Of a stretch of 64,000 nt of DNA, positions 20,510 through 31,067 are shown one piece after another. Within the stretch, counting starts at the first letter, position 1, and each line of letters begins with the position of its first letter. The position numbers and the translations under genes were made by a program. Origin of the DNA: Carposina sasakii (lineage: Eukaryota; Arthropoda; Insecta; Lepidoptera; Carposinidae); assembly GCA_014607495.2 (NCBI GenBank), contig CP053159.1, positions 8,253,501 to 8,317,500 of the forward strand. The letters run 5' to 3'. Under the pieces are notes generated by a model. The model made no database searches and was not told where the DNA came from. It saw only the letters and a list, made by a program, of their open reading frames with translations.

Positions 20510-22902
20510 GTTTTTGCCATTCTGTTGTTTCGTCTAGTCACTATTGTCGCTATGTACACTGCGTATTTTAGAAAGATGTTTCTGGTTTCGTCATCCATCA
20601 TAATCGCTGCGTAATTTCCGCGTGTTAGTGCCTTCTTCATAGATGCTTCACAATCGAATCTCTGTCTTCCGAACTGGGGGCACTCTTCGAGGAGATGGTA
20701 AACGTTCTCTGGGGTTGGGCCGCATATGCATTTATCGCTATCTTTCAATTTGAATCGATGCAGGTATTCCGAGAATCCCCCATGACCGGTAAGTATTTGC
20801 GTCGTTATGTTGTTCATTTCCATTTTCCCCAATATTTTGTGAGCTGATCTGATGTCTGGAAAGAAACTCTTTGTTGTAGCTCCCTTGGTGTTTTCAGTGT
20901 ATCGTTGTTGCCATAATGATATTGTGGTTGCTCTGATATTTTTCTTTAAAAAGGACAGTGGAACATTATCATAAACTGGTGCCGTTTTCGATTTCAGAGC
21001 CGCCCTCTTTGCCAGTTCATCCGCTCGCTCATTTCCTTCTAACCCAACGTGAGCCTTGATCCAGAATAGTTCTATTTGTCCGTTTCTCTTTGTAATGTCT
21101 TTGTAAATTTGTCTTATTTCATGGACCAGGGGGTGCGTGTTACAGGGATCTTCTAGACATTGGAGGGAGGACCTCGAGTCGCTTATGATATTGCCTTTTT
21201 TGTTTTTACTTTTGCTGATCATTTGTACTGCTCTTCTCACTGCTACAAGTTCCGCCTGGAAGACGGTACAGTAATCTGCCAATTTTTGTGTAGAGTACCG
21301 CTTTTCTATTCCGTTCTCCCACCAGGATATTCCGGCTCCCACTTTTCCTTCTATCTTGCTCCCGTCGGTATAGATTTGTGGCCAGTCATTTTTTATGTTG
21401 CTGTTGTCCTCGACGGTTTCTAAGTGTTGATAGGAAAGGGGGTGTCTCTCCGATGGATGGGGGAGGCTGAAAACGTTTTCCCTTTTCTCCACCGTTCGTC
21501 CCGGAAGAAGAGGTATTGGCTTCCCCTTCTTTTGATTGTACAAATCGGCTACTTCCCGCGCCCTGAGGTCTAATGGTAAGATCCTGGCCAGACATAGTGC
21601 CGACGGGTGAGGAATAGTCTTGTGTCCTTTGCATATCTTTATCGCAAATATGCGTGTTAGGCTGTTTAGTTTGGTCCTGATATATTTCTTGTCAGTTACT
21701 TGTGCCCATACACTAGAGGCGTACAACATAATGGGCTCGACGACCGCTAAGTATAATGTATGGATTATTTCAGAGTTAAGTCCCCAGGTGGCTCTTGCTG
21801 CCCGTGAGATGGCTTTATATATGACGGTAGCCTTCGTTGCAGCTTTTTCTATGTGGGCGAGAAAGTTTAGGTTATTGTCGATAACCAGGCCCAGAATTGT
21901 TAAATTTGGCTGGAGTTCAATAGGGGCCCCTTGCATTACAAAGTGGGGCTGGCTGTACTTGAGCTTTCTTGTTACCAAAATGGCCTGGGTCTTGTGGGCG
22001 GCAAATTTCAGCTTGTTGTGTTGGCCCCATTCATCGACTTTGGCCAGAGTGCTGTTAACAGCCCAGTTTAGTTCCTGGGTCGTGTTGGCGGTGGCTATTA
22101 GAAGTATGTCATCTGCGAATGCTTGCACACGCACGCCCGCTGCGAAAACTTGTGAAAGGAGCGGGTCTAGCATGATGTTCCACAGAAGGGGCCCACACGT
22201 CGATCCCTGTACGCATCCTTTATTTGTGAGCGTTGTTACGTTCTTTCCAGCGTATTGTACCTTCACAGAGCGCTGCGACAAATAGCTCCTGACGAGGAGG
22301 ATGAGTTCGGGGTTACAGCCCTTGCAGATGAGCTGTAGCATGACTGCTGGCCACCAAGTGTTGTCAAATGCCCCCTCGATATCCAGGGACACCACTGCCA
22401 CCAACTTGCTGTTCTGGACTCCGCGCCTAATTATGTCCACCGCGTCGTTAAGAGCTTCCTCCGTGCCGCGTTGAGGCATGAAACCGTACTGCAGATCGTT
22501 TAACTTCTCTTGGTTGCCCAACGACCAGAGAATACGATTAGCGAACATCTTTTCAAAGATCTTCCCAAGTATTGACAGGAGGCCGATTGGCCTGTAAGAC
22601 TTCGGGGCTGAGTAGTTAGATTTCCCGGGTTTGCGCAGGATTCTTATCACAGCTTTTTTCCAAATTTTTGGGAAATACCGTTGTTTAAGGCATATATTCA
22701 ACAATGCTAAGAACAGCTTTGGGTTGGCTGTTATTGCTGCTGCGCATATGTCGGCCGTGAAACCATCTTCTCCAGGCGCCTTTGAGGAGTGTAATTTACG
22801 GAGAACTGGATAGAGTTCGCAAAGCTGGAACGGTAGGTGCTGATGACTGTTTTTGTTGGCATTTAAAGCTATCCAGTTGTTGACCTCCGCTCTGACTCTG
22901 GT
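20432..22902 (-). mobile_element. young 5'-truncated LINE with long poly(A)
   Basis: A 15-bp target duplication TTGGACTACTTATAT (20417-20431 and 22903-22917) flanks the copy. The 3' end is a pure run of 75 T on the plus strand (20433-20507), the poly(A) tail. The 5' end is truncated inside the reverse transcriptase domain. Pure tail, perfect TSD and a long open frame mark a recent target-primed insertion. Confidence 0.92.
20506..22902 (-). CDS. LINE ORF2 fragment: reverse transcriptase, RNase H, zinc knuckle
   Basis: The frame is open from the 5' truncation at about 22902, with no ATG needed; the first ATG is at 22704 (732 codons). Before it, SKAPGEDGF is a conserved RT start motif. Numbering from that ATG, RT motifs follow: SYRPIGLLSILGK (36-48), SLDIEGAFDN (106-115), QGSTCGPLLWN (166-176) and the catalytic FADD (196-199). 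The RNase H domain has D447 in YTDGSK, E485, D509 in SDSRSS, and H552/D562 in HVGLEGNERADELAK. A C-terminal CxC...H...C motif (CICGPTPENVYHLLEEC) follows. The APE endonuclease and ORF1 are lost by truncation, so the copy is not autonomous. The domain order suggests the R1/I/LOA group of LINEs. The stop codon TAA overlaps the poly(A) tail. Confidence 0.9.
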
Positions 22903-22934
22903 TTGGACTACTTATATTAAACTTACATAAGCTA

Positions 22935-23513
22935 TTATTTGAGTATTAACTTAATGCTATTTAACATGAATTCATATATACAAAGAGAATCATTAGATGA
23001 AGGGTTACTTAATATAGATTGAAAATAACCTATATTGATTATATTAACCCCCAAGTCTTGCAATAGCTGCCTCCGTTCAGACTGGTTTCGCAAACACTCA
23101 AATAACACATGTTGCACATCTTCAGCTACTCCACACATATCACAATTTGGTGAACTTACTTTTTTCATCAAAAAGAAGAACTTGTTTAATGGCATATGTC
23201 CAGCCCGAATCCTATGTGCAGTTACAACTAAATTTCTGCTCATCTTATTATAATTGAACCATGGAATTTTTGGAGGCTCGCTTTGCATGGTCTTGTACCA
23301 GATGCCTTTCTCTCGAGAAATCTCATTAAAATATTCCTTCCAATTATCGTGACACTTCTTTTTGTACATCGGGAGTAATTCAGAATAATTTGCCTTGACC
23401 TCAGTTTCAATACCCCGCACCGCGGCCTCCCTTACATTTTGATCTACTACTTCATTTCCCCGAAGTCCGACATGTGATGGGATCTACTGCAATATCAGAT
23501 GCATTCCTTGTTT
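22935..23513 (-). pseudogene. older LINE: RNase H end and C-terminal zinc-binding remnant
   Basis: The 5' end begins in RNase H: PSHVGLRGNEVVD on the minus strand near 23490-23440, preceded by a TAG where this motif usually has a tryptophan. The open part (23420-22935) contains AHRIRAGHMPLNKFFF and a CDMCGVAEDVQHVLFEC zinc-binding motif, then the C-terminus. It is 5'-truncated by retrotransposition and carries at least this one stop. Confidence 0.78.
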
Positions 23514-23524
23514 TTTCGAACTTC

Positions 23525-25280
23525 AGACTTTTTTATAAATTGAAGCTTGTTAACTAATAAATAGTTCTATACTCAACGTTTTTTATAATACCTATATCTA
23601 TTTTATATCTATCTCGTCTATCTGTTACTAGCAGATAATATCTGCATGTACTTACGAATAGGTACCAGGATGAGGTTATTTTTTTAATGTTTTGGCAGTG
23701 TTTTAGATCTTGGCATCGTTATACTCGTTACAGCTCGAAGTTGGCTTGAGTACTTAAACCACAGATATCTGAATATATACCTATTTAGACATGTAGCCGA
23801 AACAAGTGATCATTATAATAATCTTAAATCTAAGCACTTTTGTCGAAATTTCGATGTCGCAGTTATGTACATCGAAAATAGAAACCTAGACGCACACCAT
23901 TCATTCCCGGTACTCTTGTAAGCCAGAATCTATCCTAAGCCGCATCTTGCTTAACATCAGGCACGATGGCGGTCAAATGTTTGCCTAGCTAATTGTTAAA
24001 AAAAAGGCGACTATAGAAATGCCAAAAAAATCCGAGGTGACCTTACAAGTGACCATTGAGCCATAGATGCCAGGCCAAGCTGCTACTCTGCCGTCGAGTG
24101 GAAAAACACTCAGATACCTGGGTTCACCTACATGCAAATCACACAAACAACGCCTCGCATTTATATACATACATAACCGTTATGTTTTTGTGCATATTTC
24201 GGTATCATCGACATCAAAACAGTGACATCATTTAACCAAAGTACCTAGGTACCTAATTCAAAAATTCCCTAAGGTTTCCACTAATTTTATTCTAACCAAA
24301 TACCGTGTATAATATAAAGAGTTTAGCTGACTGTCTGGCAACTGTTATCACTACTTACTGCAAGTGGAGCTGGCATAAATTTGTTCTTATCGCCACCATA
24401 CATGTCGCGGTCAACTGCGAAATATGAACTTGCGGAAAGTGTCCGGTTCACTATGTAGACTACTGGAAATTCTTTTATAATGAATTGCTTGAATATGGAA
24501 ATTCCCCGTAGGTTATGAAATTACGGCTTGTAACATACCCGTGTTGGAGTCGAGGTGCCATTAAGTTAGAGAAATAAACCTTACGCTCATCATTTATATA
24601 GCTTCAGAAGCCAAAGGTACGAATAATTAAAGTATTCACGTGGAAGGTACCTACTTAAATTTTGTGTTGCTATTCGTATACGAGTAGCGGAGTCTCAAGA
24701 GTTATTTAACCGGTTTTAATCAATCTTATTTGAGTTTTGAGAGAGAATTTATAATTATGTAAGTAACCAAATCAAAGATCCTAAATATTGTTACGGAATG
24801 TAGTTCAATGTAGCCTACTATCAACATTTGTAAGTCTTTAAATTACTTTTTTTAAATTTAATGTTAGTAAATAATGATATTGATTAATAATAATATTATA
24901 GCAAGATTCAAAAACACATCTCATATACATTTTTCTAAAAGAAAAAAGATTTATTAGGTAGGTACCTGCCAGCGCTCTAGGTAGAATATCGAGTGGTAGG
25001 CAACATTAGAGTCTAAAGATTAGACATACACATGAATATAATTATACCTTACTAGATACTGGAAATTATCAGCTGATCATAAATCATTTTTAGGTGTTTG
25101 TTTGGATAAATAGTTCGTATGTAGATATATATCTAAGGATGTGAGAATTGGGGCCCAATTGGTGTAATTAATACTTTGTTACTGCTGTTCTCAAAATACG
25201 TTTAAATTAAAATAGATAACATGCCAATCACACCTGTAAATATTTACGAGTATCTACTTTATTACTATAGAGACGTGGAA
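23525..25280. other. non-coding, AT-rich
   Basis: No ORF or repeat that I can support over about 1.7 kb. This may be unique host sequence. Confidence 0.45.
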
Positions 25281-25591
25281 GATAACTCGATAATTTCTTA
25301 TCAAATATAATTTATAAACAAATATGCTTATGAAACTTACCAATTGAAAAGTAATTTTTTTTTTCATCACCATCACTCTTTTGGTGACCGAATGAGTTTT
25401 ATCTCAACTGATAGTTTTTAACACACAGAGTATGCCTAGGTAAGCTTGCCTACTATTTCAGTGCATGGCTGCCTAGCAAGAATGTGAATAGTAAATCAAT
25501 ATAGGTATGAACACTTTTCGATAGGCCAGGCACATAAGGCATATTTGTTTATAAATTATATTTGATAAATAATATGTCTCATCGAGTTATC
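25281..25591. repeat. foldback element, about 310 bp
   Basis: Left arm 25281-25327 (GATAACTCGAT...ATCAAATATAATTTATAAAC) and right arm 25539-25591 are inverted copies, with a 28-bp perfect core (25299-25326 paired with 25540-25567) and a spacer of about 210 bp. No ORF. No TSD identified. Confidence 0.65.
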
Positions 25592-26156
25592 AGATCGGTG
25601 AACGTCGACCTTCACGGTCTCCTCTACTACTACAATCCCGCCATAATTCAATTAAGAAATCCGTTACTATTTTCTTATTTGTCACGTGTCTACTTTGTAG
25701 GTAATAGGTATATATTATTATCGAATTCGCCTGATTGTGAAGTCTAAAGATAAACACAGATTCTTCTGTTTTCACATCTTATTCAAAATATAAGATACGA
25801 AAATAATGGTAGTCCCTTTCTTCTCCGAATATCGATCGTCCGAAAATCATAATCCCTAACAAGTTTGCTATAATCATCACTTTCCATAATGTTCACGTAT
25901 ACGAAATTGTATATTACGTAATCGTCTTTAATTCTAATACTTTGGTGCCATAAAATCGGGTGCTATGATGATTAGATGTCCTAATTTTTTTTGCTATAAA
26001 GTCACATGTCCTAAGTGTTATATTATTTAATGTACGTTAGACCGAATGGTGGTTTGTAATAATATTTTTAATAGGAATCTGTCCAGAGCATTATTTAAAA
26101 CAAAAATTAGAATGAATAAAAAAACAGGCACTTATGTAAATCGACTCTGTTTACCC

Positions 26157-26338
26157 TGTAGTGGTTTATAGGAAGCTGTGTTGGTTACCTTCAGAGATGT
26201 TGATAAAAAGACAAGTAAACGGTGATTAAGATATATTTAATTTTTCTTACATTTATATGATAAATATTGCTTAGACATTATAATCAGTTTATTGACTTGA
26301 CCGGCTTAATTATAACATATAGTTGACGAAGCACTATA
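26157..26338 (-). repeat. gypsy 3' LTR (182 bp)
   Basis: Plus-strand ends TGTAGTGG...CACTATA. An AATAAA (minus strand, near 26287-26297) may be the poly(A) signal. Identical to 30882-31063. Confidence 0.93.
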
Positions 26339-26340
26339 AT

Positions 26341-26352
26341 GCACCCCCCTTT
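26341..26352 (-). promoter_or_regulatory. polypurine tract AAAGGGGGGTGC
   Basis: Minus-strand purine run immediately upstream of the 3' LTR, the expected plus-strand DNA priming site. Confidence 0.75.
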
Positions 26353-26410
26353 AAAAAAAAAACAAACTAAATTATTCATCAAAAACACTTCACTAAAACA
26401 CTTCATCATT

Positions 26411-26716
26411 TCACTGTGTGACGAATGCGTTGTGATGAGTCTGCGGTCCCGCGGTTGCGGGCGTCTGTCCAGTGGACCTGGTGACCATGGCTATTCCGCC
26501 TGCAGGTGTCCGGGGTTGTTGAGCGCGCTGTATCTCGTGGGCCAAGACGCTGCGCAGTCTAGACCGAAAGCGCACGCAAAAATATATCGCCAGGACGACA
26601 AACAGCACTAGTATAAGTGTTCCCGTCATTATTTCCATCCTCTGGATGCTGGAATTTCCGGTGCTGGCGGCTGTTTGCGCGATGACCACTTCTTCCTTTG
26701 TAGAAGCGGATCCCAT
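26411..26716 (-). CDS. gypsy ORF3: putative N-myristoylated single-pass membrane protein (101 aa)
   Basis: It starts 114 nt after the natural end of pol on the same strand, in the position occupied by env in errantiviruses. The ATG has context AAAATGG. The N-terminus MGSASTK fits the N-myristoylation rule (Gly2, small residue at position 6, Lys7). Residues about 31-48 (TGTLILVLFVVLAIYFCV) form one hydrophobic membrane segment, followed by a basic stretch RFRSRLR and a Pro/Thr/Gly/Gln-rich tail. At 101 aa it is far too small for a fusion glycoprotein and has no signal peptide. It is intact although gag and pol are broken. It may be an accessory membrane-anchoring or budding protein, but that is a guess. 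I do not recognise a named family. Confidence 0.6.
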   Translation of the reverse strand: MGSASTKEEVVIAQTAASTGNSSIQRMEIMTGTLILVLFVVLAIYFCVRFRSRLRSVLAHEIQRAQQPRTPAGGIAMVTRSTGQTPATAGPQTHHNAFVTQ

Positions 26717-26829
26717 TTTCCCAAAGATAGCAATTTTGGATAGTTTTCGGCAGCAAATGTAGATGGACTTGTAGTGTAGTGTTGTAGTAGTTAACTGTAG
26801 ATAAACTAATACATTATATAGGTATTAAT

Positions 26830-29800
26830 TTATTGTAATTTGAAACGTACTACCGGGCGAATGACTCGGCCGTAGCGTGTTTTCGAAATTCTTGTCATAT
26901 CGGCTGACTCGGCGGAACCTCGATCTTCATTACTTATTTTGTTATTTGTTTCGTAGGTGTTGTTTTTCATTTCCTTATGTGGTTCATTTACCTCACTATT
27001 ATAGAATATGTGCGCTGGCTTTAATCTATCTATTTAAATATTTGCTGATCTATTTATTAATTGCACTTTGTAATACTTGTCATGTTTTTCTAAAATTTTG
27101 AAAGGTCCTTCGTATGGTGGCGTGAGAGGTTTCTTTACTGAATCTGTTCTAATAAATACATGACTGCATTTCTTCATATCTGGATGTATAAATGATACTT
27201 GAGATCCGTGGTTGTTTGTTTTCTGTGGACTCAAGGTTGACATATAACGCATTAATTCTCGCGTGTACGCTTCTGGTTCATTATCTTGCGTTTTCGGCTC
27301 AAAAAATTGACCAGGAATACGTATGTTAGCTCCGTACACCATCTGGGCAGGACTAACTTCGCTATCATCACGTAAAGCTGATCTTAGTCCCATCAATATG
27401 AAAGGTAATTCGGAAGTCCAGTGAGTCGTATTTCCTCGTGCCATAAGTGCGGCTTTCATCGTCCTGTGCCATCGTTCTATGATGCCATTCGACTCGGGGT
27501 GATAGCTAGTACATCTTGTTTTCTTTATTCCCAGTTTCTTTGCCAGCGAAGTGAATAAATTTGACTCAAACTGTCGTCCTTGGTCTGTTGTTATGGTGGC
27601 AGGACAACCAAATCGTGTGATCCAATTGCTGATGAAAGCTCTGGCTACAGATTCCGCTGATATTTCCGGTACAGGTACAGCTTCTATCCATCTTGTTGCG
27701 CGATCTATGAACGTGATTATGTATCTGTTGTTTTCGGATATTGATAGTGGTCCTACTATGTCCATATGTACATTCTCGAATCTCGCTGATTCAGGAAAAG
27801 ATCCGATTGGGGATTTATTGTGTCGGATTATTTTCGCTTTCTGACACGGTATACATGTTTTGGCCCATATTCCAGTGTCCTTGTTCATTGATGGCCAGAA
27901 AAAATGACGACTAAGCAATTTTCTTGAGGTTCGTATGCCCGGATGAGTCACGCTGTGCATGACGTCGAATACTTGTTTACGAAGTTGCTTCGGCACGTAC
28001 GGTCTCGCGTTCTCTAATGTATTTTCACAATACAGCTTGTTGTCTTGTCCTAGACTTATGATTTTCCAGGATAGATTGCTTTTCTTCCGTAATTGTTCTA
28101 ATTCGGCGTCCTATTTTGTTGTACAGCGATTTCGTTCCAGTCCAAAGGCTCGGGGCAGTCAATTTGGGATATTCTTGAGAGAGCGTCGGCGACGGGATTT
28201 TTATCACCCGCGAGATGCTTGATATCTGATGTAAATTGAGCTATATACTCCAGATGTCTCAAGCGTCTCGGAGATCCTTTTTCGCTGTGGTTTTTGTGAC
28301 TTTCAAATGCGAAACTAAGTGGTTTGTGGTCTGTATAAATTGTAAGTTCTCGGCCTTCCACATAAGGTTGAAAATGGGATATTGCCATGTATATAGCGAG
28401 TAACTCTCTGTCGTATGTACTGTAGTTCTGCTGTGCCTTGCTCAATGATTTTGAGAAAAATGCAAGTGGTTTCCACATCTTGTCTTCGAATTGCTGCAGG
28501 ACTGCCCCAACGCACGTGAGCGATGCGTCGGTCATCAATGATAGAGGCGCGTCTGGAGACGGGGAGCTTAATGTAACGGCGTTTTGTAGACTTTCCTTAC
28601 ATTCATTGAAAGCTTCGATGGCGTCGTCTGTCCAAACAATCTTTGTTTTATCTTTTTTCTGGATTTATTTAGATATTGATTTAGGCGGGCTTGATACTTC
28701 GCAGCTTGTGGTAAATTCTTTCGATAAAAATTTATCATGCCGAGAAAACGTCTCAGCTCTTCGATTGTCTCTGGCCGTGGATATTCTGTGATAGTTAAAA
28801 TTTTTTCTTTAAGAGGCTTATAACCGTGCGGTGTTATATGGTATCCTAGAAATTCGATTTCGGATCTCCCAAACTCGCACTTAGTCAGATTGATAGTGAT
28901 GCAATTTTCATTCAATCTCTTGAAAACTTCTTCTAAGTGTTTCTTATGTTCATCTTCTGATTTGGAAGCAATCAGGATGTCATCGATGTATTTAAATACA
29001 AAATCTAAGCCAGCCAGTACTGTGTCTAGAAATCTGACAAACGTTTGGGCGGCGTTCCTCAATCCAAATGGCATTCTGGGAAATTCATACAAGCCAAATG
29101 GGGTAATCACGGCCGTTTTTTCTATATCCTTTACAGGAATTTGATTATAAGCTCTTTTAAGATCGATTCGTGAATAAATGTTGGTTTTTGGTAACAAATA
29201 TGTGAAGTCTAGTAGGCGTGGAATTGGATATCTGTCTGGTTTCGTAATAGTATTTAGCTTCCTATAATCACCACATAGCCTGAGCTCGCCGTTTTTCTTC
29301 TTAACCACATGCAGTGGGCTAGCCCAAGGGCTTTTCGAAGGTCGACAGATGCCAGCTTCCATCATGTTTTCGATTTCGATCTTAACTTGCTTATATTTAT
29401 CGGCTGGTAGTGGGCGACATTTTGAATGTACAGGATGACCTTCGGTTATTATTTGATGTTCGACGTTATGCTTGGGCTTTGTGTTTATGCTGATAGGCTT
29501 GGTTATTTCTTGGTATTTTTCTAAAATGTCGGCATATGGACCCATAATATTCAATGTCTTAATCGTTGGAATGTCAGCATTCGTCACGGATCCAGATGAC
29601 AACAAGCCTGTTGTACCATCAATTAATTTTCTCCTTCCAATATCCACCAGAATGTTGTGGTAAGCAAGAAAATCTGCTCCGAGTATAGGTTGTTCGATAT
29701 CCGCTATGACGAAAGTCCATCGGTACGATCGTCTCATATTAAAATCCAACGTCAGTGTTTTTTCGCCGTATGTTTCTATGTCAGTGCCATTAGCTGCGAA

Positions 29801-29986
29801 TAATTTATATTTGTTATCCGGGGTCGTGTGACCTCTTTGTTTTGGTATGGCGGAGATGTTAGCGCCTGTGTCTACCAGGAAACGATACCCACTTTTGCAG
29901 TCGGTAACGCATAGGCGGCTTGACGGAAGGATAGCGTTGACATCCGCCTCGGTCGACGCTATACCTAGTTTTCCGACGACGACGGT
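26830..29986 (-). pseudogene. Ty3/gypsy Pol: protease, RT, RNase H, integrase (broken)
   Basis: The pol frame opens at 29986, overlapping the end of a gag frame by 22 nt. In order: aspartic protease FLVDTGANISA (about 29855); RT with YIDDILIAS; RNase H with TDAS, YDRELLA, TDHKPL and VADALSR; integrase with an HHCC finger (H-x4-H, CIPC), the D/D/E residues in HMDIVGPL, TTDQGRQF and SNGIIERW, a GPF module and a C-terminal TRYGRVIRP tail. Breaks: a one-base frameshift at the T6 run 28653-28658; a second shift near 28105-28115 between RNase H and integrase; and a TAA at 27036-27034 followed by in-frame sequence to 26830. All domains are otherwise recognisable. Confidence 0.88.
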
Positions 29987-30136
29987 TTATTTCCTCTCCA
30001 GTTACAGGGCTGCTCACAATTCCTCGCTCGCTGTCTGAAACGTAGATGGTATCTACACAACCATTTGGGGTTGTCGGGCGTTATGGTCGTTCTCGATCTT
30101 GATCTTGATCTGTCACGAAAATTATTGCGCCGATTA

Positions 30137-30823
30137 TTACGAGGAAAATGCTGATAATTTATTTGTCCTCTTAAAGTTGCCTTCCAAAGATAGTTTGTTT
30201 ATCTGTGACAAAAGTTCGGTCATAATAGGTAACTGCGATTGCGTAGATATTTCGGATATAGTTCCTGTACGAGACGTCTCCAATATCTTATCTGCGATGG
30301 TAGCCAAATTGTCGAGATTTTGATCCTGACAGACAGTAAGTACTGCGCGTACGTTAGTCGGGAGGCGGGATATCCACAAACTTAGCAATGTCTTATCCGG
30401 CAATTTGGTGTTTTGTGCCAGTTCACGCATACGTCGTAGTAGATGTGATGGTTTTTGATCTCCCAAATCTAATTCTCCAATGAGTCTCTGGAATTGTCGT
30501 TCTTCGGATTCCTCATATTCAGCCAATAAACGATCCTTGAGGACTTGATATGGTTTTTCCTTCGGTGGGGACAATAAAATGTCACTTATTTGTTGTATGG
30601 CTTCTCGGCTCAGCTTAGAAATCACGATATTAAATTTAGTATCCTCTCCTTGTTTCTGTGGTGCTATAATTGTCTCAAACTGGGCGAACCACAGCCTCGG
30701 CATTTCCATCCAGAAATTAGGTATCTTGTCTGACAATGATATAGCTGCGACTTCAGTCTTCGCTGCTGCTGGTACTGGTACTAGGGATGTTGGTAGTACA
30801 GTGTGTGCGTATTCTGGGTTCAT
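30137..30823 (-). pseudogene. Ty3/gypsy Gag, frameshifted near the C-terminus
   Basis: MNPEYAHTV... opens 58 nt after the LTR, so the leader is short. The 228-codon frame has a capsid-like region (FWMEMPRLWFAQFE, LLAEYEESEERQFQRL, LLRRMRELA). The expected Arg/Ser-rich tail and Cys/His cluster (CRYHLRFRQRARNC, PC) lie in another frame between about 30200 and 29965, so one base was gained or lost between about 30150 and 30200. That frame ends in TAG at 29967-29965 just after GGAAAAC, where the pol frame is in the -1 register. The product would be the virus-like-particle shell. Confidence 0.8.
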
Positions 30824-30867
30824 CTTAGCGAATCACTTCTTGAAGTAGTTACTTGACTTGTTTCTTC

Positions 30868-30879
30868 TCGGGGTCACCA
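30868..30879 (-). promoter_or_regulatory. primer-binding site TGGTGACCCCGA
   Basis: Two bases after the minus-strand LTR end (CACTACA-AT). TGG is the complement of a tRNA 3' CCA. The tRNA species is not assigned. Confidence 0.75.
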
Positions 30880-30881
30880 AT

Positions 30882-31063
30882 TGTAGTGGTTTATAGGAAG
30901 CTGTGTTGGTTACCTTCAGAGATGTTGATAAAAAGACAAGTAAACGGTGATTAAGATATATTTAATTTTTCTTACATTTATATGATAAATATTGCTTAGA
31001 CATTATAATCAGTTTATTGACTTGACCGGCTTAATTATAACATATAGTTGACGAAGCACTATA
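30882..31063 (-). repeat. gypsy 5' LTR (182 bp)
   Basis: Identical to 26157-26338. It is followed on the plus strand by the TSD ACCC. Confidence 0.93.
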
Positions 31064-31067
31064 ACCC

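Larger units (their letters stand above)
20352..23524 (-). mobile_element. older 5'-truncated LINE, split by a younger LINE
   Basis: An 11-bp duplication TTTCGAACTTC lies at 20352-20362 and 23514-23524. On the minus strand the element reads from RNase H-side coding sequence (23513-22935), through a 3' UTR interrupted at 22917/20417 by the younger LINE, to a terminal hairpin GGGCTGACATGATCAC/GTGATCAAAGCCC (20383-20415). It finishes with TTAAATAAATG and a short A-run (T-run 20363-20371 on the plus strand). Confidence 0.82.
26157..31063 (-). mobile_element. Ty3/gypsy LTR retrotransposon with ORF3, recent insertion
   Basis: Two 182-bp LTRs (26157-26338 and 30882-31063) are identical base for base and are flanked by a 4-bp duplication ACCC (26153-26156, 31064-31067). 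Sense is minus: primer site, gag (30823-30137), protease-RT-RNase H-integrase (29986-26830), ORF3 (26716-26411), polypurine tract. Identical LTRs mean very recent insertion, yet gag and pol contain several one-base frameshifts and a nonsense codon. Confidence 0.94.

Noticed and set aside
20399..20614. ORF with a poly-phenylalanine tract
   Set aside because: It is the complement of a LINE poly(A) tail.
21620..22285. 221-codon plus-strand ORF
   Set aside because: It is antisense to the LINE RT frame, which has all the conserved motifs.
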